A stretch of 64,000 nucleotides of DNA from Agromyces mediolanus (GTDB taxonomy: Bacteria; Actinomycetota; Actinomycetes; Actinomycetales; Microbacteriaceae). The translations under genes and the position numbers were made by a program. Of the stretch, positions 42,612 through 51,682 are shown piece after piece. The notes under the pieces are model-generated. The model did no database searches. It was not told the DNA's origin and saw only the letters and a program-made list of their open reading frames with translations. The DNA lies in the NCBI RefSeq assembly GCF_023715325.1, contig NZ_JAMBNX010000013.1:1-64000 (forward strand). Reading direction: 5' to 3'. Each line of letters starts with the position of its first letter. Position 1 is the first letter of the stretch.

Positions 42612-44246
42612 CTACTCGCCGCCGATCATCGCCGCCCAGGGGTAGTTGAGCTGCACGGCGGCGGTCGGCGCCCCGGTCAGGCCCTTCCCGAGGAACACCG
42701 CGTTGTACGGCGTGTAGATCGGCAGCCACGTCGGGTCGTCGATCTCGATCGACTGGGCCGCGATGAGCGAGGCGGCCCGCTCGGCGTCGTCGGAGCTCGC
42801 CCGCGAGGCGTCGATCGCCTGGTCGAACTCCGCGTTCGACCATCCGGAGAGGTTGAAGAAGTTGTCGCTCTCCAGGTACTGGTAGATCTGCGTCGGGTCC
42901 GGGAAGTCGGTCTGCCAGAGCGAGAAGATCAGGTCGATGCCGTCGCGGGCGGCGGGGTCGCTGTAGAGCGCGTTGTAGCCGTCGGCGGGCAGCGAGGTGA
43001 GCTCCGCCTCGAGCCCGATCGCCTGCGCGGCGCGCTGCACCTCGGCGCCGATGATCGGCATCTCCGCCTGCGAGTTCGTCACCGCGATGGTGAGGGTCTC
43101 GCTCGGCACACCGGCCTCGGCGACGAGCGCCTTCGCCTCCTCGAGGCCGCCGGTCGCGTCGGCGATCTCCTGGTACGCCTGCTCGAAGTCTTCGCGGGCG
43201 AAGCCTCAGGTGCCGGGCGATGCGGGTGCGGCGAGCGGGTCGGCCGCTCCGGCGACGGCGGCGGCGATGATGCCCTCCCGGTCGATGCTCATCGCGAGTG
43301 CCTGCCGGATGCGCGGGTCGGCGAGCGCGCCGTCGAGCGAGGTCACCATGGCGACGTAGCTGCCGGAGGTGCGCCCGAAGGCGAGCGTGCCCTGACCGCC
43401 GCCCTGCAGACGTGCGAAGCCGGAGGCGGGGACGCCCCAGGTGCCGTCGACCTCGCCGGAGAGCAGCGCGTTCACCCGCGCGGCGGGGTCGCGCACGAAG
43501 GAGAAGTCGACCTCGGCGACGAGCGAGGGCAGCGAGTCGTCCCAGTAGTCGTCGAAGCGTTCGAGGGTGATCGCCTCACCGGCCCGCCAGGAGGCGAGCG
43601 AGTACGGCCCGGTGCAGTCGAGGTCGGAGCCGGGGGTGCCGAAGTCGGTGCCCTGCGCCTCGGTCGACGCCCGGTTCACGATGCGGCCGGCGCCGGTGGC
43701 GAGCGCCTGCGACAGCGTCTGGTCGGGTGCCGTGAGCGTGATCGTGACCTGATTCGGCGCGGTCGCGACGATGTCGGCGACGTTCGCGTACACGGCGGTG
43801 TGGAACGAGCCGAGGTCGTCGCTGCGCGAGCGGTTCAGGCTGTAGACGACGTCGTCCGCCGTGAGCGGCGCCCCGCTGTGGAACCTCACCCCGTCGCGGA
43901 GGGTGTAGACGAGCGTCAGCGGGTCGGGCTGCTTGAACGACTCGGCGAGCGCGGGCTCGATCGTGAAGTCCGGCGTGATGCGCATGAGGCTCTCGCAGAC
44001 GTTCGCGAGCACCTCCATCGGCGGGAAGTCGTTCGGGTAGATGGGGTCGAGCGAGGACGGCTCGGCGTAGAGCGCCCAGTCGAGGCGGTCCACCTCGCTC
44101 GTCGGGACGGGCAGCGACTCGGTGAGCTCGGGCGTCGTCCCCTTCGAGGGGGACGGGCCGGCGGCGGTGCAGCCGGCGAGGAGCACGGCGGCGGCGAGGG
44201 CGGCGGCGCCCCCGGCCAGTCGCGGCGTGCGGCGGGACATCGACAT
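42612..44246 (-). pseudogene. Peptide/opine-type substrate-binding protein 2, interrupted by in-frame TGA
   Basis: 545 codons of a family 5 solute-binding lipoprotein (lipobox LAGC near residue 25; RFHSGAPLTADDVVYSLNR). Codon 347 is TGA (43208-43206) at PGT-stop-GFAREDFEQAY, exactly where the upstream paralogue reads PGTWGYERDAF. One G-to-A change from TGG explains it. The frame stays open on both sides and the C-terminal half is well conserved (IIGAEVQRAAQAIGL; TPYNAVFLGKGL), so inactivation is recent, or the base is a sequencing error. Start ATG at 44246 behind AAGGAGAG. Last gene of the transporter operon. Confidence 0.85.
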
Positions 44247-44284
44247 TGATCTCTCCTTGCGGGGGATGCGGGACGGCGGAACCG

Positions 44285-45100
44285 TCACGCGAGCTGACGG
44301 AGGAAGGTGCGGCGGTCCCGGGAGACCTGATCGGGGTCCCATCCGGGTCTGGGCACGCTGCTGAGGAGCAGGCGCGTGTACGGGTGCTGCGGATCGCGCA
44401 GCACCCGGCTCGTCTCGCCCGACTCGACCACCTCGCCGCGGAACATCACGATGAGCTCCTCGGTGATCGAGCGGACGACCTCGAGGTCGTGGCTGACGAA
44501 GACGATGGCGACCCCGGTGTCGGCGCGGATGCGCGCGAGCAGCCGGAGGATCTGCGCCTGCACCGAGACGTCGAGCGCGCTCGTCGCCTCGTCGAGGAGC
44601 AGGAGGCGCGGGGATGCCGCGAGCGCCCGGGCGATCGCGACGCGCTGCCGCTGCCCGCCGGAGAGCTCGCGGGGCAGGGCGCGCCGGGCCCGTTCGGGCA
44701 GGTCGACCTGGTCGAGCACCTCGCGGCGGCGGGCGGTGCGGGCCGCGCCGCGGAGGCCGCCGTGCAGGGTGATGATCTCGTCGATCGCCTCCTCGGGGGT
44801 CTGCCGCGGGTCGAGGCTCTGGTACGGGTCCTGGAAGACCATCTGCATGATGCCGGCGCGCTCGTGCCGGGCCCGCCGCGAGGTGCGCGCCTCGAGTTCG
44901 GTGCCGGCGACGACGATGCGCCCGGCGTCGGCCTGCTCGATGCCGGTGATGAGCCGGGAGAGGGTGGTCTTGCCGGAGCCGGACTCGCCGACGACGCCGA
45001 GGGAGCCGCCCTGGGCGAGCTCGAAGGAGACGTCGGTGACGGCCTTCACCCGACCGTGGTCGTAGCTCTTGCTCAGCCCTTCGACGGTGAGGATGCTCAC
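44285..45100 (-). CDS. ABC transporter ATP-binding protein (DppF/OppF type)
   Basis: 271 residues. Walker A GESGSGKTT (about 38-46), QMVFQDPYQSLDP, signature ELSGGQRQRVAIARAL, Walker B LLLLDEATSALD, H-loop FVSHDLEVV. It pairs with the DppD-type ATPase upstream. The ATG at 45100 overlaps the upstream stop. Confidence 0.95.
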   Translation of the reverse strand: MSILTVEGLSKSYDHGRVKAVTDVSFELAQGGSLGVVGESGSGKTTLSRLITGIEQADAGRIVVAGTELEARTSRRARHERAGIMQMVFQDPYQSLDPRQTPEEAIDEIITLHGGLRGAARTARRREVLDQVDLPERARRALPRELSGGQRQRVAIARALAASPRLLLLDEATSALDVSVQAQILRLLARIRADTGVAIVFVSHDLEVVRSITEELIVMFRGEVVESGETSRVLRDPQHPYTRLLLSSVPRPGWDPDQVSRDRRTFLRQLA

Positions 45101-45942
45101 GCGGCGCCTCCGATCGGCGTGGGCGCCTCGGCGTCGAGCCTGGAGGGCATCGCGTCGAGGAGCTTGCGGGTGTACGGGTGCTCGGGTCGTTCGAAGACGT
45201 CGAGGGCGCGGCCCTGCTCGACGACGACGCCGGACTGCATGACGTGGATGCGGTCGCAGCTCGCTGCGGCGAGGTCGAGGTCGTGGGTGACGAACACGAT
45301 CGCGAGGCCGCGCTCTTCGCGGAGGCGGCGCAGCAGGCCCATGATCTCGGCCTGCGTGGTGACGTCGAGCGCGGTGGTGGCCTCGTCGGCGAGGAGCAGC
45401 CGGGGTTCGGTGGAGAGCGCCGAGGCGATCATCACGCGCTGCAGCATGCCGCCCGAGAGCTCGTGCGGGTAGCGGTCGGCGAGCGTCTCCGGATCGGGCA
45501 GGCCGACCTCGTCGAGAAGCGACACGACCTGCTGCGCCGCGCGGGTGCGGCTCCAGCCGCGGGTGCGGCGCAGGCCGTCGGCGACGAACGCGCCGATGCG
45601 CTGGTACGGGTTCACGTGGGCGCGCGGGTCTTGGAAGATCATCGCGGCGACCTCGCGGCGCACCCGCAGCACCTCGCGGCGTCCGGCGCCGACGAGCTCG
45701 CGCCCGGCGACCCGCACCGAACCGGTGAGCCGGGCGCCCTTCGGTGCGAGGCCGACGGCGGCGCGGAGCGTCATCGACTTGCCCGAACCGGACTCGCCGA
45801 CGAGGCCGACGATCTCGCCTGCGGCGCAGCTGAGGCCGACACCGTCGAGGATGCGCACGGCGGTCTCTCCGGCGCCGACGTCGAGGCGGAGGTCATCGAT
45901 CGCGAGCACCGCGGCATCCACCTGCTGGTTCGATCCGCTCAT
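45097..45942 (-). CDS. ABC transporter ATP-binding protein (DppD/OppD type)
   Basis: 281 residues. Walker A GESGSGKSM, FQDPRAHVNPYQ, signature ELSGGMLQRVMIASAL, Walker B LLLADEATTALD. The C-terminal EHPYTRKLLDAMPS is typical of the oligopeptide subfamily. The ATG at 45942 follows GAGGAGG. Overlaps both neighbours. Confidence 0.95.
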   Translation of the reverse strand: MSGSNQQVDAAVLAIDDLRLDVGAGETAVRILDGVGLSCAAGEIVGLVGESGSGKSMTLRAAVGLAPKGARLTGSVRVAGRELVGAGRREVLRVRREVAAMIFQDPRAHVNPYQRIGAFVADGLRRTRGWSRTRAAQQVVSLLDEVGLPDPETLADRYPHELSGGMLQRVMIASALSTEPRLLLADEATTALDVTTQAEIMGLLRRLREERGLAIVFVTHDLDLAAASCDRIHVMQSGVVVEQGRALDVFERPEHPYTRKLLDAMPSRLDAEAPTPIGGAA

Positions 45943-46817
45943 GCGCTCGTCCTCCTCACGCGTTCGGCGATGCCCTCGCCCAGCAGGCTGAAGCTGACGA
46001 CGGCGATGACGATGACGACGCCGGGCGCGAGCGCCGGGGCCGGCGAGCCCTGGATCAGGGCGGCCTGGCCCGCGGCGACCATGGCGCCCCAGTCGGCTTC
46101 GGGCGGCTGCACGCCGAAGCCGAGGAAGGAGAGGCCGGCGAGGTCGATCATGGCGTAGCCGAAGCACAGCGTCGCCTGGGCCAGCACGAACGGGGCGATG
46201 TTCGGCACGAGGTGCAGCGAGGTGATCCGCCAGGCCGACATGCCCTGCAGTTCGAGCGCCCGGATGTACGGCGTCTGCCGCTCGGCGAGTGCGACGCTCC
46301 GGGTCGTGCGCGCCATGTACGGGATGTACGCGACGGCGAGCGCGACCACGGTCGAGGCGAGGCCGGGGCCGAAGACCGCGACGATCAGGATGGCGAGCAG
46401 CACGCCGGGGAACGCGAAGAGGATCTCGACGAAGCGCGAGGCGGTCGCGTCGACCCACCCGCCGCGCCAGGCCGACAGCACGCCCACGGTCACGCCGATG
46501 AGGGTCGAGCCGAGCACGACGCCGAGCGGGCCGAGGAGCGAGATCCGTGCGCCCCAGATGACCCGGGAGAGCACGTCGCGGCCGGCCTCGTCGGTGCCGA
46601 GCAGGTGGGCCGCCGACGGCGGCTGCAGGGCGTCGATGAGGGAGACCTGGTTGGGATCGTACGGCGCGATGACGGGCGCGAGGATCGCGACGAGCACGAG
46701 CACGCCGAGCGCGATGACGGCGGCGAGCGTGAGCGCGTTGCCGCGGTGGCGGATGGCGAGCCAGGAGCGCCGCGTGAGCAGGTGCGTCGAGCGCGTCTCG
46801 GTGGTGGGGAGCGTCAC
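45939..46817 (-). CDS. ABC transporter permease (DppC type)
   Basis: 292 residues, about six helices. LGTDEAGRDVLSRVIWGARISL and the EAA-like loop YIRALELQGMSAWRI are diagnostic of DppC/OppC permeases. GTG start at 46817 overlapping the DppB stop. Confidence 0.94.
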   Translation of the reverse strand: MTLPTTETRSTHLLTRRSWLAIRHRGNALTLAAVIALGVLVLVAILAPVIAPYDPNQVSLIDALQPPSAAHLLGTDEAGRDVLSRVIWGARISLLGPLGVVLGSTLIGVTVGVLSAWRGGWVDATASRFVEILFAFPGVLLAILIVAVFGPGLASTVVALAVAYIPYMARTTRSVALAERQTPYIRALELQGMSAWRITSLHLVPNIAPFVLAQATLCFGYAMIDLAGLSFLGFGVQPPEADWGAMVAAGQAALIQGSPAPALAPGVVIVIAVVSFSLLGEGIAERVRRTSA

Positions 46818-47770
46818 CGTGCGCCTCCCTTCGCCCGGGCGCGGGGTTCGAGCACCGGGTAGAGCAGGTCGACGACGAGGTTCGAGAGCACGAACACGGC
46901 GACGATGATGAGGATCACGGCCTGCACGACGGGGAAGTCCTTCACGTTGACGGCCTGCACGAGCAGCGAGCCGATGCCGTTCAGGCCGAACACCGTCTCG
47001 ACGATCGTGGTCGTCACGAGCAGGCCGGAGATGACGAGGCCGGCGAGGGTCACGACGGGCACGATGCCGCCGCGGAACGCCTGCCCCCACACCACGCGCG
47101 AGGAGGAGAAGCCGCGCACCCTGGCCGTCTCGACGTACTCCTTGCCGAGGGCGCCGATCATCGAGGTGCGCGTGGTTCTCAGCACGAGCGCGGCGGAGGA
47201 GAGTGCGAGGGCGACCGCCGGCAGGGTCAGATGCCAGAGCCGGTCGCCGAAGCCCTCCCCCGCCCCGAACGCCGGGAACCAGCCGAGCGTCACCGCGAAC
47301 AGCGAGGTGAGCGCCATCGCGACGACGAACGACGGGGTGGCCATCGCGACCGTGCTGACGACGATCGCCGTGCCGTCGACGCCGCCGCGCTTTACCGCGG
47401 CGAGGACGCCGACGAGCACGCCGATCACGAGGATCAGCACCGCGGCGTAGCCGACGAGCAGCGCCGTCGTCGGCACCCGGCTCGCGATGAGCTCGGAGAC
47501 CGGCTGGCGGAACTGGATGGAGAGGCCGAAGTCGCCCTGCACGACGCCGCCGAGCCACAGCACGTACTGCGACAGGAACGGCTCGTCGAGGTGGTACTGG
47601 TCGCGGATCGCCTGCAGCGTCTCCGCCGTCACCGAGTTGCCGCGCACGAGGAAGGACTCGGGCGAGCCGGGCGCGAGGTACATGGCCCCGAAGACGATGA
47701 AGGAGGTCGCGAGGAGCACGAGGGCGAGGGAGCCGACGCGCCGCGCGAGCGGGAGCAGCCAGGCGCTCAT
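46814..47770 (-). CDS. ABC transporter permease (DppB type)
   Basis: 318 residues, about six helices. N-terminal SLALVLLATSFIVFGAMYLAPG, VVQGDFGLSIQFRQPVSELI, and the EAA-like loop KEYVETARVRGFSSSRV, all typical of DppB/OppB. The ATG at 47770 overlaps the binding-protein stop. Confidence 0.94.
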   Translation of the reverse strand: MSAWLLPLARRVGSLALVLLATSFIVFGAMYLAPGSPESFLVRGNSVTAETLQAIRDQYHLDEPFLSQYVLWLGGVVQGDFGLSIQFRQPVSELIASRVPTTALLVGYAAVLILVIGVLVGVLAAVKRGGVDGTAIVVSTVAMATPSFVVAMALTSLFAVTLGWFPAFGAGEGFGDRLWHLTLPAVALALSSAALVLRTTRTSMIGALGKEYVETARVRGFSSSRVVWGQAFRGGIVPVVTLAGLVISGLLVTTTIVETVFGLNGIGSLLVQAVNVKDFPVVQAVILIIVAVFVLSNLVVDLLYPVLEPRARAKGGAR

Positions 47771-49407
47771 CCGGCGGCCCCGATCATCGCCGCCCACGGC
47801 GAGTGCAGCTGCACGTAGGAGGCCGGGGCCCCGGTGGCGCGGGCGTTCAGGAACATCGTGTTGTAGGGCGCGTAGAGCGGGATCCAGAGCGACTCGTCGA
47901 CGACGATCCGCTGCGCCTCGACGATGGATGCCGCACGCTCGGCGGGGTCGGACTGAGTGCCCGCCTGCGCGATGAGGGCGTCGTAGTCGGGGTTCGAGAA
48001 GCCGAAGAAGTTGTAGAAGTTGCCCGTCTCGAAGTAGCGGTACATCTGCAGCGGGTCGGCGAAGTCGGTGCCCCAGGCGGTGAGGTAGAGGTCGATGCCC
48101 TTCCGCGCCTCGGCGTCGGTGTAGACGGCGTAGTACTGGTCGACGGGCACCGAGCTGATCTCGACGTCGAGGCCGATCTTGGCGGCGGCCGATTGGATCT
48201 CGGCGCCGATCACGGGCGTCTGCGCCTCGGCGCTCGTCGTGGCGAGCACGATCGGCTCGGTGGGCGCCGTGGTGGTGGCGAGCAGTTCCTTCGCGGCATC
48301 CAGGTCGAGGGTCGCCGAGTCGATGTCGTCCCAGGCGGCCCGGAAGGCGTCGCGCTCGTAGCCCCAGGTGCCGGGCACCGCGGGGGCGCGCTGCTCCTGG
48401 CCGGCGCCGGCGATGGCGACGTCGATGATGGCCTGCCGGTCGATGACCATGGAGAGGGCCTCGCGCACGACGGGGTCGGCGAGGGGGCCGGTGGGGTCCA
48501 TCACGATCGCGTTGTAGCCCTGCGTGCTCGGCCCGTAGTAGACGGTGCCGACGCCGCTGCCCGAGAGCCGGGTGATCGCCGAGGGGGCGACGTCCCAGGT
48601 GCCGTCGAGCGAGCCGGAGAGCAGGCCGTTCACGACCGCGGCGGGGTCGCGCACGATGGCGAACTCCACGGTCTCGGTCTTGGCGCGCAGCTCGGCGTCG
48701 AAGTAGTCGTCGTCGCGGACGAGGGTGATCGTCTGCCCGGAGTCCCAGCGGTCGAACTCGTACGGGCCGATGCAGTTCACGCCGCCCTGGGGTGTGCCGT
48801 AGCGCTCGCCGAGCTCCTGCACGGTGGCGGCGCGCTCGACGATGCCGGCGGGGCTCGACAGGTAGGCGTTGAACAGCTCGTCGGGGGCGCTCAGGGTGAC
48901 GGTGACCTCGAGCGGCCCGGTGGCGTCGATCGAGGCGACGTTCGCGAACGCGCCGGACCAGAACGAGCCGGCGGCGGGGTCGAGGTGCCGCTGCAGACTG
49001 AAGACGACGTCGTCGGCGGTCAGCGGCGAGCCGTCGTGGAACCTCGCCCCGTCGCGCAGGGTGTAGACCCAGGTGGTGGGGTCGGGGTGGTCGAACGACT
49101 CGGCGAGCGCGGGCTCGAGCGAGAGGTCCGGAGCGAGGCGCAGCAGGCCCTCGCAGACGTTCGCGAGGATCGAGCCGGTGGTGTTGTCGGCGTTGTAGAT
49201 CCAGTCGAGCGAGGCCGGTTCGCTGGAGACGGCCCAGGTGATGCGGTCGAGCTCGCCGGTCGGGGCCGGGGTGAGTTCGACGACGTCGACCGCCGCCGGG
49301 TCGGAGCGTTCGGGGGCCGCGGGCGACGCGCACCCGGCGAGGACCACGACGGCTGCCGCGCCTCCTGCGATCATGGCCCGTCGGGCGGCCTTGGCTGTGC
49401 GCCTCAT
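47767..49407 (-). CDS. Peptide/opine-type substrate-binding lipoprotein 1
   Basis: 546 residues, family 5 solute-binding protein with lipobox LAGC (cysteine about 26), ITWAVSSEPASLDWIY, RFHDGSPLTADDVVFSLQR and a complete C-terminal lobe. It is the intact paralogue of the interrupted gene at the other end of the operon. The ATG at 49407 follows GAGGAG. First gene of the operon SBP1-B-C-D-F-SBP2, reading away from the hydrolase operon. The hydrolases opposite suggest an amide-containing substrate (inference). Confidence 0.94.
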   Translation of the reverse strand: MRRTAKAARRAMIAGGAAAVVVLAGCASPAAPERSDPAAVDVVELTPAPTGELDRITWAVSSEPASLDWIYNADNTTGSILANVCEGLLRLAPDLSLEPALAESFDHPDPTTWVYTLRDGARFHDGSPLTADDVVFSLQRHLDPAAGSFWSGAFANVASIDATGPLEVTVTLSAPDELFNAYLSSPAGIVERAATVQELGERYGTPQGGVNCIGPYEFDRWDSGQTITLVRDDDYFDAELRAKTETVEFAIVRDPAAVVNGLLSGSLDGTWDVAPSAITRLSGSGVGTVYYGPSTQGYNAIVMDPTGPLADPVVREALSMVIDRQAIIDVAIAGAGQEQRAPAVPGTWGYERDAFRAAWDDIDSATLDLDAAKELLATTTAPTEPIVLATTSAEAQTPVIGAEIQSAAAKIGLDVEISSVPVDQYYAVYTDAEARKGIDLYLTAWGTDFADPLQMYRYFETGNFYNFFGFSNPDYDALIAQAGTQSDPAERAASIVEAQRIVVDESLWIPLYAPYNTMFLNARATGAPASYVQLHSPWAAMIGAAG

Positions 49408-49542
49408 CACTGCTCCTCACCTCGTCGTGGGTACGTGCGATCGACGGCGTTCCGGGTGCGGTCGGGGGGTTCCGCCTGCGGTGGCCGATGGGGGCCGTCT
49501 GCGGATGAGTAAACACGGCGGCGCGGATCGCTGTCAAGCAAA

Positions 49543-49577
49543 TGGAACGTTCTTTTTTTCGAATGTAACGTTCCTTT
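49543..49577. promoter_or_regulatory. Paired GGAACGTTC / GTAACGTTCC operators
   Basis: TGGAACGTTCTT (49543-49554) and TGTAACGTTCCT (49564-49575) share the palindrome AACGTT with its central CG, a LacI/GalR-type feature. The centres are about two helical turns apart in an AT-rich patch between the divergent transporter and hydrolase operons. The LacI gene at 56211 closes the hydrolase operon and is the likely binder. Confidence 0.62.
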
Positions 49578-49667
49578 TCGTCTCGGCATGAGCTACCGTG
49601 AGGTCCGGCGACGACGTGGTCCGGTGGCTTCCCGGCACGTCGAATCCGTGATGCGAAGGAGCGAGAC

Positions 49668-50357
49668 GTGAGCCAACCGTGGATCCTGATCACCGGCAAC
49701 GGCGGGTTCGGCGACACCGCCGAACGCACCGACCTGCGCTACCCGGTCAACCCGAGTTCCGAGCTCGCCGCCGAGCTCGACGGCGAGACCGTGGCCGGGC
49801 ACCTGCTGGTCGGCCGGAGCCTCGCCTGGCACCGTCATCCCGCCGAGGCGCTCGCGCCGATCCTCGACGAGGCCGCCACGCCGCCCGCCGTCATCCTCTC
49901 CACGGGCGTGTTCTCCGGGCGCAGCACCGTCTCGATCGAGCGCATCGCCGCGAACGTGCAGGACTTCCAGTTCGCCGACGACGACGGCTACCGCCCGGCC
50001 GGCGACCCCGTCTACGCCGACGGCCCCACCGCCTACCTCGCGACGCTGCCCATCAAGGCCATCACGCACGCGATCCGCGAACGCGGCATCCCCGCCCTCC
50101 TCTCGAACTCCGCGTCCACGCACGGCTGCAACGCGGTGATGTACACCGCCCTGCACCTCGTGGCCGAGCGGGGGCTCACGAGCCGTGCCGGATTCATCCA
50201 TCTGCCCGACACCCCCGGCCACGTCGCGAGCATCGGCAGCAACGGCCCGAGCATGGACCTCCGCCTCCAGGCCGAGGCCGTGCGGATCGCCGCCGCGGCC
50301 GCGATCGCGAACCCCGACGCCGACCTCGACGTCCCGGCGAACGAGTGGGAGTGGTGA
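49668..50357 (+). CDS. Pyroglutamyl-peptidase I-like cysteine peptidase
   Basis: 229 residues, C15 family. The catalytic triad is recognisable: E91 in SIERIAAN, C154 in SNSASTHGCNAVMY and H178 in GFIHLPDTP, with an N-terminal glycine-rich loop ending PVNPSS. The family removes N-terminal pyroglutamate (a five-membered lactam) from peptides. The N-terminal loop is divergent, so the true substrate may be another lactam or amide. GTG start at 49668 behind GAAGGAGCG. First gene of a tightly overlapping operon. Confidence 0.85.
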   Translation: MSQPWILITGNGGFGDTAERTDLRYPVNPSSELAAELDGETVAGHLLVGRSLAWHRHPAEALAPILDEAATPPAVILSTGVFSGRSTVSIERIAANVQDFQFADDDGYRPAGDPVYADGPTAYLATLPIKAITHAIRERGIPALLSNSASTHGCNAVMYTALHLVAERGLTSRAGFIHLPDTPGHVASIGSNGPSMDLRLQAEAVRIAAAAAIANPDADLDVPANEWEW

Positions 50358-51682
50358 GCGGGATGGCACCGAGCGCCCCCGCCCTCCTCGTCGCCGGCGC
50401 CGCGCTGCACGGTCGCCCCGGCACGCACGACGTGCTCCTCCGGGATGGCGCCGTCGCCGCCATCGAAGCGAGCGGCTCCATCGGCGCGGTCGCTCTCGCC
50501 GAGTGGGCCGACCGCGCCGGCGCCGAACGGCTCGACGCTCGCGGCGGCCTGCTCGCCCGCGCCTTCGTCGAACCGCACCTGCACCCCGACAAGTCGTTCA
50601 GCCTCTCCGAGCTCGACCCCGCCGAGGCATCCGGGCTCGACCACTTCGCCCGCTCCAGCCGCATCAAGGCCGGCTTCACGCCCGAGCGGGTCGCCCGCCG
50701 CGCCCGCCGGGCGTTCGAGCTCGCCGTCGCGAACGGCGTCACCCGGCTGCGCGCGAACATCGACATCGACTTCATCGCCGGGCTCCGCGGCTTCGAGGGC
50801 GTGCTGCAGGCGCGCGAGGAGGTGCGCGGCATCCTCGACGTCGACCTCGTCGCCTTCCCGCAGGAGGGGCTCGGCCGCGACCCCGGCGCGCTCCCGCTGC
50901 TCCGCGAGGCACTGCGCTCGGGCGCGGACCTCGTCGGCGGCTGGCCCAACGTCGAGGAGGGGGATGCCGAGCAGCGCGCCCACGTGCGCACCGTGTTCGA
51001 GCTCGCCGAGGAGTTCGACGTCGACGTCGACATCCACGCCGACTGCTGGCTCGACGAGCGCGAGCGCATGCTCGAGGTCGTCGCCGACGAGACCATCGCC
51101 CGCGGCTACCAGGGCCGCGTGCTCGCGAGCCACTGCTGCGGCATCGAGCGCTACTCCGAGGAGGACGCCCGCCGCGTCGCCGCCCGGATCGCCGAGGCCG
51201 ACGTGCGCGTCGCGATCATCCCGCTGAACCTCGTCGACGGCGGCCCGCGCGGACTCTCCCGCCCGCACGAGCTGCGCCGCGCCGGCGCCGAGCTCGTCGT
51301 CGGCAGCGACAATCTCAACGACGGCTGGTACCCGCTCGGCACGCTGAGCCCGCTCGACCGCGCCTACATGACCCTCGTCGGCGGCGGCTACGGCGACGAC
51401 GACGTCGACCTCGTCTGGCACATGGTCGCCGCGGGCGCGGCGCACGCGCTCGACGATCGCGGCCGGGCGGATGCCGAGGCCTGGCGCGGCCCGGACGTGA
51501 CGGCGGGCATGCCCGCCGACCTGGTGCTGCTCGGCGCCCGCGACCGGCTCGAGGCGCTCCGCCGCCCGGGCGGCCCGCTCACCACGATCAAGGCGGGACG
51601 CATCGTCGCCCGGCGGAGCGTCGACGAGGCGATCGCCGGAGCCGGAGCCGACGCCCGGCTCGCGGCGGGGGCCGGCGCATGA
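50354..51682 (+). CDS. Amidohydrolase 1 (cytosine-deaminase-like)
   Basis: 442 residues. Metal-binding set as in cytosine deaminase: H75-x-H77 (VEPHLHPDK), H228 (DIHADCW), H260 (LASHCCG), D319 (VGSDNLND). The conserved HPDK replaces the usual HLD. Expected to hydrolyse or deaminate a ring amide or amidine in the cytoplasm. Starts at GTG 50354 (overlap GTGA) or ATG 50363. A shorter-motif paralogue lies at 54888 in the same operon. Confidence 0.85.
   Translation: MSGMAPSAPALLVAGAALHGRPGTHDVLLRDGAVAAIEASGSIGAVALAEWADRAGAERLDARGGLLARAFVEPHLHPDKSFSLSELDPAEASGLDHFARSSRIKAGFTPERVARRARRAFELAVANGVTRLRANIDIDFIAGLRGFEGVLQAREEVRGILDVDLVAFPQEGLGRDPGALPLLREALRSGADLVGGWPNVEEGDAEQRAHVRTVFELAEEFDVDVDIHADCWLDERERMLEVVADETIARGYQGRVLASHCCGIERYSEEDARRVAARIAEADVRVAIIPLNLVDGGPRGLSRPHELRRAGAELVVGSDNLNDGWYPLGTLSPLDRAYMTLVGGGYGDDDVDLVWHMVAAGAAHALDDRGRADAEAWRGPDVTAGMPADLVLLGARDRLEALRRPGGPLTTIKAGRIVARRSVDEAIAGAGADARLAAGAGA

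Noticed and set aside
43206..43208. TGA read as selenocysteine
   Set aside because: The paralogue has Trp, not Cys; binding proteins of this family do not use selenocysteine, and no SECIS-like hairpin is evident immediately after the codon.
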